A stretch of 64,000 nt of DNA, from the NCBI GenBank assembly GCA_025331565.1, contig JAFREQ010000167.1:248001-312000 (forward strand). Reading direction: 5' to 3'. The position numbers and the translations under genes are program-made. The notes below the pieces were generated by a model. The model made no database searches and had not been told where the DNA came from. It saw nothing but the letters and a program-made list of their open reading frames with translations. Source of the stretch: Holacanthus passer (taxonomy: Eukaryota; Chordata; Actinopteri; Pomacanthidae). This document shows positions 47,501 through 54,197 of the stretch, piece after piece. Every line of letters begins with the position of its first letter. Position 1 is the stretch's first letter.

Positions 47501-48484
47501 GTGTTCAAGATCCAGCTCCAAACCTCATCCCAGTTGTGTCAGAAGTCCTGCCTCCAACTCCTGCCTCATCTGGAGATCTGGTTCTTCAAGCTTCATCCAA
47601 GGAACAGGCCACTTCTGAGGTCTCAAACCCAAATGACACCCCCGTCCTGACTTCATCTTCAACCACAGATGAAGTCCAACAGGAAGCACCTGCCAATGCA
47701 TCTACAAAAGCCACCAAAGCTCCAGATCTTTCTCTATCCAGTGTTCAGCCTTCCAAACCTGATGCCTCAGTGGCAAACCCCTTCAAGATCCAGAAAGTGA
47801 AGTCTTCAGACCTCAAGTCCTTTCAGCGTATTCTGGGTGAGGAGGAGAATAAGCCCACGCAGGTGGACCGAGCCAGCAGCCTTGGGGCGGGACTTAACCT
47901 CTCTGTGCCAATGGAAAGCCTGGAAATTATCTCCGACTCCGAGGAAGGAGATGCAGCTGCTACTACTGTCCTTCCTGACTGGTTGAAAGAAGGGGAGTTT
48001 GTGACTGTTGGGACCAATAAGAGTGGCACTGTCCGTTATGTTGGACCCACAGATTTTGCAAAAGGTACATGGGTGGGAGTGGAACTGGAGGTACCAGCAG
48101 GTGAGTAAAACAACACTCAATACTGTTGCTATTTGATGCATATGACTTTATTGTGTTGTTCACGTACATTATAGTTAGTAGTATCACCACTCAGAATCTC
48201 AAACAAACCTACTATGTCTTTCCCCAGGAAAGAATGACGGCTCAGTGGGTGGCAAACACTACTTCCACTGTAACCCTGGTTATGGCGTGCTGGTAAGGCC
48301 AGACAGGGTGAGCAGGGGTGGCGCTAAGCGGCGTCGCCAGCAGCAACAGCAAAAGCGCCGTAGTGCCAACCTCTCTGGATCCAGCCCCAACTTGGCAGCC
48401 CTAACCGCTCTGGCTAAAGGTGAAGGTGGTGGGGCATCAACCGGCCGTAGCCGAGGAGAGAACCGCAAGTCATGGAACACTTGA
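12796..48484 (+). CDS. kif13b: Kinesin-3 motor KIF13B (GAKIN), complete, 40 coding exons, 2048 residues
   Basis: Plus-end-directed microtubule motor. Mammalian KIF13B carries Dlg/MAGUK proteins and PIP3 (via centaurin-alpha) vesicles. The 40 listed exons total 6147 nt (2048 codons plus stop), and all phases close. Motor domain about residues 1-355: P-loop GQTGSGKS 108-115, switch I NEESSRSH 221-228, switch II DLAGSER 258-264. Neck coil about 355-445, FHA domain about 450-546, coiled coil about 615-690, then the kinesin-3 stalk blocks. An acidic linker lies in exon 39. The CAP-Gly domain is about 1928-1988, with GKNDG at 1964-1968 split by the last intron; the C-terminus is ENRKSWNT. A CAP-Gly tail separates KIF13B from KIF13A. 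Human KIF13B has 1826 residues; the excess lies mostly in exon 39. Start: ACCATGG context, followed by the family start KVAVRVRPMNRR. Introns not listed separately show nothing recognisable. Confidence 0.97.
12866..14174 (+). other. kif13b: kif13b intron 1
   Basis: 1.3 kb, no coding signal or clear repeat seen. ORFs here lack homology and codon structure. Confidence 0.6.
14175..14268 (+). CDS. kif13b: kif13b coding exon 2
   Basis: 94 nt, residues 24-55: EKDLKTKCVVEMEGNQTIL then HPAITNLNKGDLR. Acceptor ctaatccag, donor gtaagc. Confidence 0.95.
14384..14715 (+). mobile_element. AT-rich palindromic MITE, nearly full length
   Basis: Starts tagagctgcaactaatgat and ends cgactaattgttgcag, so the ends are inverted (CTGCAAC/GTTGCAG). 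It is rich in ATTAATCGATTA-type palindromes at both ends. The interior carries cccagaacccaaag and tttaagaagctggaacc. This matches a very common teleost non-autonomous DNA element, probably hAT-derived; no transposase. Related fragments at 8255-8384 and 57225-57435. Confidence 0.7.
16044..16161. repeat. Nested inverted repeats of a GTATTGGC/GCCAATAC motif
   Basis: AGGTATTGGCAGTG at 16067-16080 is perfectly inverted as CACTGCCAATACCT at 16148-16161. GCAATACCC at 16044-16052 is inverted as GGGTATTGC at 16121-16129. Four motif copies alternate in orientation within 118 bp. Confidence 0.8.
19305..19337. repeat. Perfect 12-bp hairpin
   Basis: AGAATATCCTTT (19305-19316) and AAAGGATATTCT (19326-19337) flank a 9-nt loop, in kif13b intron 2. 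Confidence 0.85.
20308..20320 (+). CDS. kif13b: kif13b coding exon 3, 13-nt microexon
   Basis: GAGTCAGCCAAAG gives (R)SQPK, aligning to RGQPK of human KIF13B. Acceptor ttgcccctag, donor gtgagt. Needed to keep frame between exons 2 and 4. Confidence 0.9.
20526..20586 (+). CDS. kif13b: kif13b coding exon 4
   Basis: 61 nt, residues 60-80: VFAYDYCFWSMDESQKDKF then AG. Motor domain. Acceptor ctctttcag, donor gtcagt. Confidence 0.95.
21124..21216 (+). CDS. kif13b: kif13b coding exon 5
   Basis: 93 nt, residues 80-111: GQDVVFQCLGESLLDNAFM then GYNACIFAYGQT. The P-loop begins at the end. Acceptor tttgtgcag, donor gtacga. Confidence 0.96.
21217..23705 (+). other. kif13b: kif13b intron 5, 2.5 kb
   Basis: No coding signal. 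Holds a palindrome at 22530-22548 and a short CA/CG-CA microsatellite at about 22791-22832. Confidence 0.6.
22530..22548. repeat. 19-bp palindrome
   Basis: ACATGTGAA, a single A, then TTCACATGT. Extends to an imperfect stem CACTAC...GTAGTG with a 2-nt bulge. Confidence 0.8.
23706..23886 (+). CDS. kif13b: kif13b coding exon 6 (ATP-binding P-loop)
   Basis: 181 nt, residues 111-171. Opens with GSGKSYTMMG, completing the P-loop, and ends VSYMEIYNEKVRDLLDPKG. TG-rich acceptor gtgtgtgtccag, donor gtgagg. Confidence 0.97.
24030..24117 (+). CDS. kif13b: kif13b coding exon 7
   Basis: 88 nt, residues 171-200: SRQALRVREHNVFGPYVDG then LSRLAVASYK. Motor domain. Acceptor tttctccag. Confidence 0.96.
24267..24401 (+). 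CDS. kif13b: kif13b coding exon 8 (switch I)
   Basis: 135 nt, residues 201-245. Contains NKSRTVAATNMNEESSRSH, the nucleotide-sensing switch I. Phase 0 at both ends; donor gtaaga. Confidence 0.97.
24905..25017 (+). CDS. kif13b: kif13b coding exon 9 (switch II)
   Basis: 113 nt, residues 246-283: TTGEKVSKLSLVDLAGSER through LKEGSNINK. Contains the DLAGSER switch II. Acceptor tctgctccag, donor gtgagt. Confidence 0.97.
25445..25556 (+). CDS. kif13b: kif13b coding exon 10
   Basis: 112 nt, residues 283-320: SLSTLGLVISALADQGAGK then NKNKFVPYRDSVLTWLLK. Includes the lysine-bearing loop 12 (K-loop) typical of kinesin-3. Acceptor ctccctccag. Confidence 0.97.
25952..25992. repeat. Perfect 16-bp hairpin
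   Basis: AATTTATGAGTGTATG (25952-25967) is inverted at 25977-25992 around a 9-nt loop CTCATAAAT, which itself repeats part of the right arm. In kif13b intron 10, about 110 bp before exon 11. Confidence 0.9.
26104..26316 (+). CDS. kif13b: kif13b coding exon 11
   Basis: 213 nt, residues 321-391: DSLGGNSRTAMVATISPAA through LRYADRAKSIVNHAVVNED, then RELREEVEKLREQLTEAE. End of the motor and start of the neck coil. Confidence 0.97.
26400..26510 (+). CDS. kif13b: kif13b coding exon 12
   Basis: 111 nt, residues 392-428: SMKAPELKERLEESEKLIQ then EMTVTWEEKLRKTEAIAQ. Coiled coil. Follows an intron of only 83 bp. Confidence 0.95.
26863..26997 (+). CDS. kif13b: kif13b coding exon 13 (FHA start)
   Basis: 135 nt, residues 429-473: ERQRQLESLGISLQSSGIR then CFLVNLNADPALNELLVYY. 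Entry into the FHA domain. Donor gtatcg. Confidence 0.96.
27124..27254 (+). CDS. kif13b: kif13b coding exon 14 (FHA)
   Basis: 131 nt, residues 474-517: EHTRVGSANSQDIQLCGMA then IQAEHCVIDI. FHA phosphopeptide-binding fold. Donor gtatgt. Confidence 0.96.
27950..28036 (+). CDS. kif13b: kif13b coding exon 15 (FHA end)
   Basis: 87 nt, residues 517-546: TCVNGAAVTSPVQIHHGDR then ILWGNNHFFR, the conserved end of kinesin-3 FHA domains. Acceptor ttcacctgtag. Confidence 0.96.
28235..28425 (+). CDS. kif13b: kif13b coding exon 16
   Basis: 191 nt, residues 546-610. Variable acidic linker (GGEDEEGGAAMKTC) then LEVDLDAFSDVSSELSFGY, matching the human SSEVNFNYEYAQ region. Acceptor gcgcacacag. Confidence 0.92.
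28426..29847 (+). other. kif13b: kif13b intron 16, 1.4 kb, with a fish interspersed repeat
   Basis: About 28980-29250 has the gctaacatgctgatgt/ctaacatttgctaattaac wording found at very many teleost loci, ending near ttgatgatggtcag. The family is not assigned. Nothing else recognised. Confidence 0.5.
29848..30079 (+). CDS. kif13b: kif13b coding exon 17
   Basis: 232 nt, residues 610-687: DPLQSVLQTLERQHEEEKR then CALERQRLMYERELQQLRQ, a strong coiled coil, then MSPSSHKRMRRWSEDR. Acceptor ccacctcag, donor gtgaga. Confidence 0.95.
30204..30366 (+). CDS. kif13b: kif13b coding exon 18
   Basis: 163 nt, residues 687-741: EAMMTRSLRRLKEQIVRAN then LLAQEAGFIAEELNKRTEY. Start of the stalk that in mammals binds MAGUK proteins. 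TG-rich acceptor. Confidence 0.95.
31076..31222 (+). CDS. kif13b: kif13b coding exon 19
   Basis: 147 nt, residues 742-790: RDAVLSEPAIQVRRKGKGK then QIWALEKMENRLVDMRDLY. Acceptor cctcttcttag, donor gtgagt. Confidence 0.95.
31532..31681 (+). CDS. kif13b: kif13b coding exon 20
   Basis: 150 nt, residues 791-840: VMRSYFKRADPFFDEQENH then SLIGVANVFLACLFYDVKL. Highly conserved kinesin-3 block. Donor gtagga. Confidence 0.96.
32356..32487 (+). CDS. kif13b: kif13b coding exon 21
   Basis: 132 nt, residues 841-884: VAGRLHVELWRGTEGSENT and a variable acidic stretch to ERKLDCV. TG-rich acceptor ctgtgtgtgtcag. Confidence 0.92.
33131..33304 (+). CDS. kif13b: kif13b coding exon 22
   Basis: 174 nt, residues 885-942: VKILQATGLPRYLSNFVFC then QYHFWGQDETVFIAPEVEP and a serine run. 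Acceptor ctctctctcag. Confidence 0.95.
33534..33691 (+). CDS. kif13b: kif13b coding exon 23
   Basis: 158 nt, residues 943-995: ELSVPVSEEFVEFLAEGAV then AIEVFGHKQANHRRNLALW. Donor gtgcag. Confidence 0.95.
34477..34609 (+). CDS. kif13b: kif13b coding exon 24
   Basis: 133 nt, residues 995-1039: WSEVTRRLELWVQLMELNE then DVRTGGIFQLRQ. Acceptor gtgcctgcag. Confidence 0.95.
34904..35050 (+). CDS. kif13b: kif13b coding exon 25
   Basis: 147 nt, residues 1040-1088: GQSRRVQVEVRSVPDSGTM then PLITTSILSVSIGNIKVQQ. Donor gtgagg. Confidence 0.95.
35285..35314 (+). CDS. kif13b: kif13b coding exon 26, 30-nt microexon
   Basis: GGDEEMDSYQ, residues 1089-1098, matching human EEEEDMDSYQ. Phase 0 at both ends, so it could be skipped without frame change. 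Acceptor aaatttcag, donor gtaagt. Confidence 0.88.
35453..35556. repeat. (TG)41 microsatellite forming the exon 27 splice acceptor
   Basis: TG units from 35453 to 35534 with a single TC interruption near 35498, then GCGTGCGTGCGCACATGTGCG, so purine-pyrimidine alternation runs almost to the TAG acceptor. There is no conventional polypyrimidine tract. Confidence 0.95.
35558..35657 (+). CDS. kif13b: kif13b coding exon 27
   Basis: 100 nt, residues 1099-1132: EVDLERMREQWLDTLTQRQ then EYLDQQLQKIVCKP. The acceptor is built from a (TG)n microsatellite. Donor gtacag. Confidence 0.94.
35658..37608 (+). other. kif13b: kif13b introns 27 and 28
   Basis: About 1.0 and 0.85 kb of AT-rich sequence around exon 28, with no recognisable repeat or ORF. 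Confidence 0.5.
36628..36754 (+). CDS. kif13b: kif13b coding exon 28
   Basis: 127 nt, residues 1132-1174: DKSEDDVERESQLLECRLT then LTEERNAVLVPSAGSGIPG. Donor gtgtgt. Confidence 0.95.
37609..37664 (+). CDS. kif13b: kif13b coding exon 29
   Basis: 56 nt, residues 1174-1193: VPVPGMETHIPVLFLDLS. Small exon needed to restore phase; equals human VPGMETHIPVIFLDL. Confidence 0.93.
37783..37901 (+). CDS. kif13b: kif13b coding exon 30
   Basis: 119 nt, residues 1193-1232: ADDFQSSLPASLTGGLDAS then EEEDEFFDLHIVKHYDPE. Acceptor is a run of seven C before AG. Confidence 0.94.
38050..38226 (+). CDS. kif13b: kif13b coding exon 31
   Basis: 177 nt, residues 1233-1291: VKVEASWDSTVHECPQLSR then VVQLSHPTNMQLVLRKRIC and VNVTGRQ. 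Donor gtgggt. Confidence 0.95.
38362..38454 (+). CDS. kif13b: kif13b coding exon 32
   Basis: 93 nt, residues 1292-1322: GFAQSLLKRMSQRSTIPGC then GVTFEIVSNIPG. Donor gtaagt. Confidence 0.95.
38921..39397 (+). mobile_element. Tc1/mariner-like transposon relic
   Basis: Opens with the fish Tc1-type end caaccctgtttccaaaaaaa and gttgggac-type repeats (second copy near 39105), then the usual 5' region (atgattgggtat, about 39216). It ends within the transposase start: frame at 39300-39380 reads HDCIKEIDTWAQQHFINVN, a DNA-binding-domain remnant. Internal sequence is missing near 39295, and the catalytic part and right end are absent. Lies in kif13b intron 32. Confidence 0.75.
39739..39891 (+). CDS. 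kif13b: kif13b coding exon 33
   Basis: 153 nt, residues 1323-1373: DIHGPEDREMLARLAASTE then AIEKYLRSVLAVENILTLD and RLRQ. Acceptor ctcccacag. Confidence 0.95.
40256..40333 (+). CDS. kif13b: kif13b coding exon 34
   Basis: 78 nt, residues 1374-1399: EVAVREQLAGRGKATRRCL then SSPNINR. Corresponds to the human RRSISSP segment, a reported Par1b/14-3-3 region; the fish has Cys where human has the first Ser. TG-rich acceptor. Confidence 0.93.
40792..41020. repeat. 19-bp minisatellite, 12 copies
   Basis: Unit TGCTGTTAACCCGTCTCAC, with GCTGTTAA recurring exactly every 19 bp from 40793 to 41002. Only a few substitutions (cattg, ccagtc, cccatc, cctgtc). Ends 23 bp before exon 35. Confidence 0.97.
41043..41099 (+). 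CDS. kif13b: kif13b coding exon 35
   Basis: 57 nt, residues 1400-1418: LSASSLELYSSAHKLNDLK. Starts 23 bp after a 12-copy minisatellite. Acceptor cctttaaccag, donor gtgaga. Phase 0 at both ends, so it is skippable in frame. Confidence 0.85.
41531..41624 (+). CDS. kif13b: kif13b coding exon 36
   Basis: 94 nt, residues 1419-1450: GWESHQDLSVVPPPSRRTL then PSFVSQNLNPET. Matches human RWESQQDVS. TG-rich acceptor. Confidence 0.9.
41943..42061 (+). CDS. kif13b: kif13b coding exon 37
   Basis: 119 nt, residues 1450-1489: VHSGFAASYLPPVKAVPKL then LKSLLPGGKEDSRDQTAVQ. Follows a pyrimidine tract of about 90 nt. Confidence 0.92.
42738..43052. other. GC-rich non-coding block with homeodomain-like sites
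   Basis: Stands out from the AT-rich intron by CpG content. Carries TTAATTAGG, CTGATTAGCGCC and CTAATCAGG within 170 bp. No exon or repeat recognised. Possible enhancer; inference. Confidence 0.35.
43860..45460 (-). mobile_element. LINE (non-LTR retrotransposon) remnant, RT region deleted
   Basis: Read on the minus strand. The 5' part (about 45460-44870) encodes broken frames of an AP-type endonuclease: GVLLLDFSASHELAITNTM, then VDDFVVISSDL and ELSTDHHLVSW. The next frame NRPGKPKRGVRVNWERLAK is the following linker. The 3' end encodes GKRPWGRPGTRWRDYIPHL and finishes in ccatccatctatcc-type repeats at 43860, the normal LINE tail of this fish family. Between them, near 44475-44480, the sequence jumps from the C-terminal region into the pre-RT linker, so the reverse transcriptase core is missing. 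Family not assigned. Confidence 0.85.
45930..45989 (+). CDS. kif13b: kif13b coding exon 38
   Basis: 60 nt, residues 1490-1509: SLPRIMVQSASVEDGMSKQ then P. Matches human VPRIMVQSASPD. Acceptor cctgttgcag, donor gtgagt. Confidence 0.92.
45990..46737 (+). other. kif13b: kif13b intron 38
   Basis: AT-rich at 46255-46370, then a G-rich run (46371-46410). No repeat or ORF of note. Confidence 0.5.
46738..48100 (+). CDS. kif13b: kif13b coding exon 39 (large tail exon)
   Basis: 1363 nt, residues 1510-1964. Opens VPIEEIIPPDLQTESPRSV. Includes the conserved SPVSEASSGYISTSISTAT, then about 300 residues rich in E, Q, T, S, P and D, an NPF tripeptide before KIQKVKSSDLKSFQRIL, and the start of CAP-Gly at WLKEGEFVTVGTNKSG. 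Splice donor gtgagt follows GTACCAGCAG. Confidence 0.95.
48228..48484 (+). CDS. kif13b: kif13b coding exon 40 (CAP-Gly end, stop)
   Basis: 257 nt, residues 1964-2048. GKNDGSVGGKHYFHCNPGY then GVLVRP completes CAP-Gly. A basic Arg/Gln tract follows, and the end is ENRKSWNT with TGA at 48482-48484. Confidence 0.96.
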
Positions 48485-49560
48485 GAGGCCCAGTATCTGG
48501 TAAATGGCTAATTGCTGGACACCCACTCACCCATCACCCACCTGCAGCAGCTGTTTGATGTGATTATAGGGTAAGCTTTCTGAAAGAGTGACAAAATAGT
48601 GTTTCATTGTGGCAGATCTCCTACAGGCTTCTCTGTATCTGGTCCTTAACTGTCAGTTTGGGTCAACACAAGATGAGTCACTCCAGGCTCCTCTGTTGGG
48701 AAACCGTCTCACCCATCAGATGTTCATCTTCTGTTAAAGGGCTGTATCCCTACCCAATGTACGTGGTAATTTTAATTACAGAAAACTATTGAATGTTTTA
48801 TCAGAAGATGTGAATGTTTTTAGGTATGTAGATGCAAATAACAACCATTTGTGTGAAATCAATTTCATTTTAATTGGTGAATGTCTCATTTTGCTTACAC
48901 AACACCTTGATGTGCTCATCCTGCTGTTCAGAATATATGATGCAGCTGCATGTTTGGATAGACTTCTAAGTATTGCTTGGACCTGTTGGTATTGTTTGAT
49001 TGGATGCTGATATTTTATTCTTGTGCCTTGAATTATTACGACTACTACTCAGCAAAGGTGCCTTAGTGATATACCACCAAATTCAGTGCTGTTGGTAGGT
49101 TGAAAACAGTTAATTGGAGCTTCTTGTGACTCTTGAATGTGTACAGTATTTCTACTGTTCTAGCAAAAACTTGCACTTCATTTTCTGACAAACTCTACTG
49201 AAATGTTTCATTATTTTTTTAATCAGCTAGTTTTAAAGCAAGTGCGTCAAGATTGACTGGAAGTGAGTTCATTTTAAAGAGAGCTGATGTGTGGCAGTTT
49301 TTTGGGATTTTTTTTTTCACTACCATGTTTCAAATTATACTGTGTGTATGGGAACCTGATGATTTTATGTGATAAGGATATTTGAGGGATTGTGTTGGTT
49401 GTTATGCATTTAGTATTAATTTTTAATAGATATTTTGTACTTGTGCATTCAATCTGATCTTTTTGACTGTTTATTTATTAAAAGATGAAGACACGATATT
49501 GATAATGAAAAGCAAAATCAACTTTTTATATTGTTAAATAAATTTCATTCTGCCGTCATC
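48485..49560 (+). other. kif13b: kif13b 3' UTR and poly(A) signal
   Basis: No ORF of note after the TGA. AATAAA at 49537-49542, inside TTAAATAAATTTC, is the best poly(A) signal; an ATTAAA lies near 49476. The end is inferred, not shown. Confidence 0.65.
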
Positions 49561-51894
49561 AACCAAAGTGTAATGAGTCAGTGTAAAGCTATTTGTAACC
49601 AACAAGAAGTCAACCCAGAAAAAGTCTCATTGATATAGCTTTATTCTCTTGTACATTATATATATCATACTAAAATAAACACAAGTTAAAAAAATGAACA
49701 AAGAAACTGTACAAAAAAATGTATATATACTACATCTTAATTACAGAACAGTCTACTGTCCAAAAAAGGCACTAAATTCTGAAATGGGCAATACAGTAAT
49801 TTTGAACATAACTAGATTTGAGATTGATACAACAGCATTCAGTCCTCTTTTTCAGAGCTATATTGGGATGAAGTGGATGGTGTTTACACTGGGGAGATAG
49901 AAGGACATGTTGACCCTGACACACCACAAGAGGACACCCCTTCAGAGTAAGCACTACCACTGGAGTACACACAACACTGAGTGGGGAGAGTCTGTTTCAG
50001 GTTTCAGTCTGTTATTCAGATTTCCAGTTTTCTCTTGGAAAAGCACAGAATGTTTACTTCTTGAGCACCTGAGGGTTCTTTCTTCTATCCCATAATAAAC
50101 GTTTCTTTTCTGTCAAGCTTTAACGCTCACATAAAATACTGCTGGGTTAAAACTCGTACTTGCTAATTAGGCCGTGGCGTCTCTCAAACACTAAGGCAAT
50201 TCATTTGAAAGTGTCTTATCGTGAGAGAATAATCTCTAAATGCACTCTTTGTAATCCTTTCCTTCCACGCACAACTTGTTGCACTATCTAACATACAATA
50301 TTCTTTGTATGGGGAGAGAACATCACACCAAACTCCACAGAAAAAATCCTTTAAATCCAAAAAAAGGATTTGGCTATTAAATTCAAATAGTGTTTTATCA
50401 ACATTAACTCTTAACTTGCAACTGAGCAGTGTGAGTCAATGCTAATAATCTGTATATGCTCCTCTTCAATCAGTCTGAGAGTTTAAAGGAACAGTTCATC
50501 TCATTAAGAATTAGTTTATCTTCAGTTTTGGGTGTCAGCAGCCAAATCAACAGAGAGTTAGCCCCTTGGCTCCATCTCTGCCATTTTTGAAAGTACTTAA
50601 TTGCATATTTGAAACACAATTTTACTGTGTTCATAATAACTTTAATCGTCTATTTTCATACAAACGTAATGGAGTCAGTGTCTTGCAATAAATAATTCAA
50701 CAGTAGTTATCGTTCTAAATTTAACTAATTCTCTGAGCCACGTTTTCTGACTTATACACTTGTGTTTTCAAAGGGAAGGTCAACATTAAAATGCTAGATT
50801 TCACTATGGAGTTTGGTGTGGTGTTATTTTAAGGAGACAACAGCACATCCAGTGGCTTTGATTTAAAATGATATGGTGTGTGAAGCAGCTGTATCAAAAT
50901 GTTTTTTTTCACACCAGCCCAACAATAGTATATCGGATGTTTGCCATTTCAAAGGAAGGCTCAGGGGAAGGAAGGTTACATTTTAAGCTTAGTCAAGAGA
51001 GATTCTTTTTTTAAATAAGGTGCATCGTCATTTATCTTTCACTAAATAGCTTACTACCTCAGACACAAACAGGGGGAGACTGTTGTTCAGTCAAATAAGG
51101 GATGACACAAAAAAAAAAAAAAAAGCTTTAAATGATAAGAGACATATAAGTCTAGAAAAAAATCAAAAAGCGTGATTAATTTAACAATAAAAGCATGTTT
51201 CATTTCAAAACATATGTCATTCTTTTTTGTACATTACCATAAAAATGAGTATAAATACATATTGTTTTTAGCTTTCAACCCTTTCTTTTTGAAACACAGG
51301 TCCCAGTACTGAGTCGCTGTATTTGCAGCTTCGTACACACAGAAGCAATAGATTTAAATAGAGCTTTACTAGACTAGAGCCCAGGGCTGGGAGCCATTCT
51401 GCAAGCAGGATCCAGATACCAGATCACCAATGTCCATATCTGATGATTAAAAACATGAGGAATTACGTGAGATTTCGGTCTCAGAGTTCCTGGATAACTG
51501 CTTTTTTTTAATCCTGCTTTGTAGAAGATTTTCCCAGTTCTCCAAAACCATCTCTGAGGCAGGGTTCCTTCAAAACAATAGTTGGCGTATAACTTGGGAA
51601 ACAGACTTATTGGTTTTCTCGCTGAGAGTTGGAGGAGATCGATGCCACTCTCGTGTCGGTACACCAAATATGAAGCTACAGCGAGGAGACAGTTAGCTAA
51701 GAATAAAGACTGAAAATGGGGAAATCTCTCAACAGATCACTAATTAACACGTCATCTCTCCTGTGAAAGTATAAAAAGTGCACAGGAAGTCACTGTGCCG
51801 AAAAGGTTTTAGCAAGTAACCATCCATCAACTTAAGGTTTTGAAACATCATTTTTTTATGGCTTTAATAAAAATGAAACATAACAGGATAATTA

Positions 51895-52060
51895 GTGAGC
51901 TTTACAGGTGTTAGCAGGCTGATGTTTTGGACAGAGCCATGCTAGCCGTTTCCTTCTGCTTCAGTCTTTATGCTAACTAACTGTCTCCTGCCTCTAGCCT
52001 CATATTAAGTGTACAGACATGAGGGTGGAGTCAAACTTCTCATATAACTCTGTGAATAAG
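51895..52060. repeat. Fish interspersed repeat fragment
   Basis: Contains cagtctttatgctaactaac, gtctcctgcc and cagacatgagggtggagtca, the same string of motifs as at 2420-2520. Lies in the presumed hmbox1 3' UTR. Confidence 0.55.
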
Positions 52061-53401
52061 CGAAGTGAATAGCCTATATCCCAAAAAATCCCTACTATTA
52101 TTTTAACGTTTTCACCCCGAGGTCAAATTTGAAGATATCGATCTAAGGTTGCAAAAGTTCTAATACTTCTAATACTTGAAAATGAATGAGTCCCCAGAAA
52201 CAGGACCTTTAAGGAACACAGCACTTTGTGTCTGCCTATGACATTATGATGATGTTCAGTCAGAGATGGTTTTGGAAAAGTTCCACCCAGGGCAGAAAAA
52301 AGTGGAAAATTATTTCCAATATCACTGCTTTAAATGTCTTTGATTCCCTTCAAAGTGGTGCTTTTACCTTTGAGGCTATTTAGATGAAACAGAAACAAAC
52401 AAACAAAAAAAGTCGCCTCAGAAGTTCTTCTGATATTCTGAACCATTTCCAGTGTGGATTTAGTCTAATTCCATACCACTGATATTAAAAAAATCTTCTG
52501 AAAGCACATTCTTTAGGCTATTATAAAGAGGCAGCGTCACAGAACAAGTAGTAAATAGCTTCGGGGTATTTTTTCATTATATATCTGGCTGCTAATACCT
52601 ATCTGTACTGATACAGGCCTGCTGTAGTGTCACGCCCACACACGACGCCACACTGGCTCAAGAAGCTTCGCTGAGCGTGAGAAACGACCTACGTGCGCCA
52701 AAGGAGTTAGTAGAAATCGCTTTGGATGAACACCGTTTTCTGATCAGTCTTTGCTTTTCGCTCCGAGCATCTTTTCCTTTGGCATGGATGACATTAAAAA
52801 CAAATAACAATTCCCCTTATTAGATAGCTTAAGTTTGCTTTGATTATCACATTGACCCTAAACTGATTCTCATAGCCTCGAGTACTTAACGATAGTGGCA
52901 CTGGCAAGCTAAATACCAAGGCAAAATGACTGAATATCCAGTCGCCGTTCGGGCTAAGAACAGAAGGAAACGCAGGTGAAAGAACCAAAACCACTGCTGC
53001 TGTTGGACTTGACGTTAATTCTGACATTTTTTTATGCATACTAAAAAGTTTCTTGTTCTTCCTCGTTAAAAAAACTTCCAAACCTGCTGTATACTGCAAA
53101 AAGTAAAGGTGTCGTTGGCTGTATGAAATTAAGGCTACTTCTTTTTTTAGCTGACATTTGAGAGGTCTTCATCCAACAGCAGCTCTAATGTAGGAAAACA
53201 AAAAGCCACTCCACTGAGGAATGATAACTATAGAGGGTAGAAGACAGTGACTGGACAGTTCCATCTGCCGATATTCTCCTTTCTTAGCGCCTCGGTGCCA
53301 GAGAGGGAGAGAAGGAAACTCTCACCATCCATCTTTCCCCAGACAACGGCTGGAGGCTGCTCTTCTGATGAATTGCACGATGAAGAGGTTGAACTTTGAG
53401 G

Positions 53402-53450
53402 GGTATGTAGGTATGTATGTAGGTAGGTAGGTAGGTAGGTAGGTAGGTAG
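53402..53450. repeat. (GTAG)n microsatellite
   Basis: About 12 tetranucleotide units: mixed GTAT/GTAG, then eight clean GTAG. Confidence 0.95.
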
Positions 53451-54053
53451 CACACCATGAGGTGAGTGTGACTGAGAACCATAAGAACCATATATATATT
53501 ATATATACAGTACACGTTATTTTTCTGAGGTTGACGCTGAGGTGAGATAGACTGAGGATCGGCTCAGACAACCAGGCTGGAGAGGGAAGGAGAGGGGGAA
53601 TAAGGAAGAGGAGAGGAAAGCGAAGAGGTATCCTGTGAGGAGAGAGTGTATTCAGGGGACAGAGGGGAGTTCCTGGGAGACACAAACCCAGACGAGGACC
53701 ACTGTTTTGGGGGTTAAAGAAACCCCTTTTCTTCTTTCCATGGAACCTTTTCACAGAGATCAGAGGATGTATAGTGACCCATTTCCACCAGCTGTGTCAA
53801 TATATTGGAAAGGGTGAGGTGGGGGTAGGGGGTAATTACTGTTTACATGGACTCTGGGAGGAGGGAAGCTGAGAGAGAAGGAACAGTTGGCAGGGGGCTG
53901 GCTGAGATTCAGAAGGTTTACTAAGTAGCATTATTTTGGTCTCTTTTTTTAGCCCCCCCTCCTGTTTCTCACTTTTTCTACTCCTCCTTCCCTTTCCCCT
54001 CTCGACTCTGTCATTTCTCTCGTCCGCTCCCTCCATCCCAGTTCCTGTGCAGT

Positions 54054-54197
54054 TCATTCGTCCTCCAGGGACTCCGTCTTGATGTCGTTGGGGACCCCTC
54101 CGGTTCTGGACAGTGCCAGGATGGTGTGGTTGACAGCAGCCATCTCCACAGCCAGAGAGATGGGGTCCTGGTGCTCGCTGTGCGCTGCGCTGTCATC
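54054..54197 (-). CDS. hmbox1: hmbox1 last coding exon
   Basis: 144 nt including TGA at 54056-54054: DDSAAHSEHQDPISLAVEM then AAVNHTILALSRTGGVPND and IKTESLEDE. Acceptor cctgtctcag. Confidence 0.96.
   Translation of the reverse strand, partial: DDSAAHSEHQDPISLAVEMAAVNHTILALSRTGGVPNDIKTESLEDE

Larger units (their letters stand above)
49640..54053 (-). other. hmbox1: hmbox1 3' UTR (inferred)
   Basis: No coding exon lies between the hmbox1 stop (54054) and the kif13b 3' end. AATAAA on the minus strand (TTTATT at 49640-49645) is the only good poly(A) signal seen, giving a 3' UTR of about 4.4 kb. The first 100 nt after the stop are purine-rich in the transcript. A nearer cleavage site using a variant signal cannot be excluded. 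Confidence 0.5.

Noticed and set aside
53284..53754. 156-codon minus-strand ORF in the hmbox1 3' UTR
   Set aside because: Runs through a GTAG microsatellite and purine-rich sequence, has no homology and lies downstream of the hmbox1 stop.
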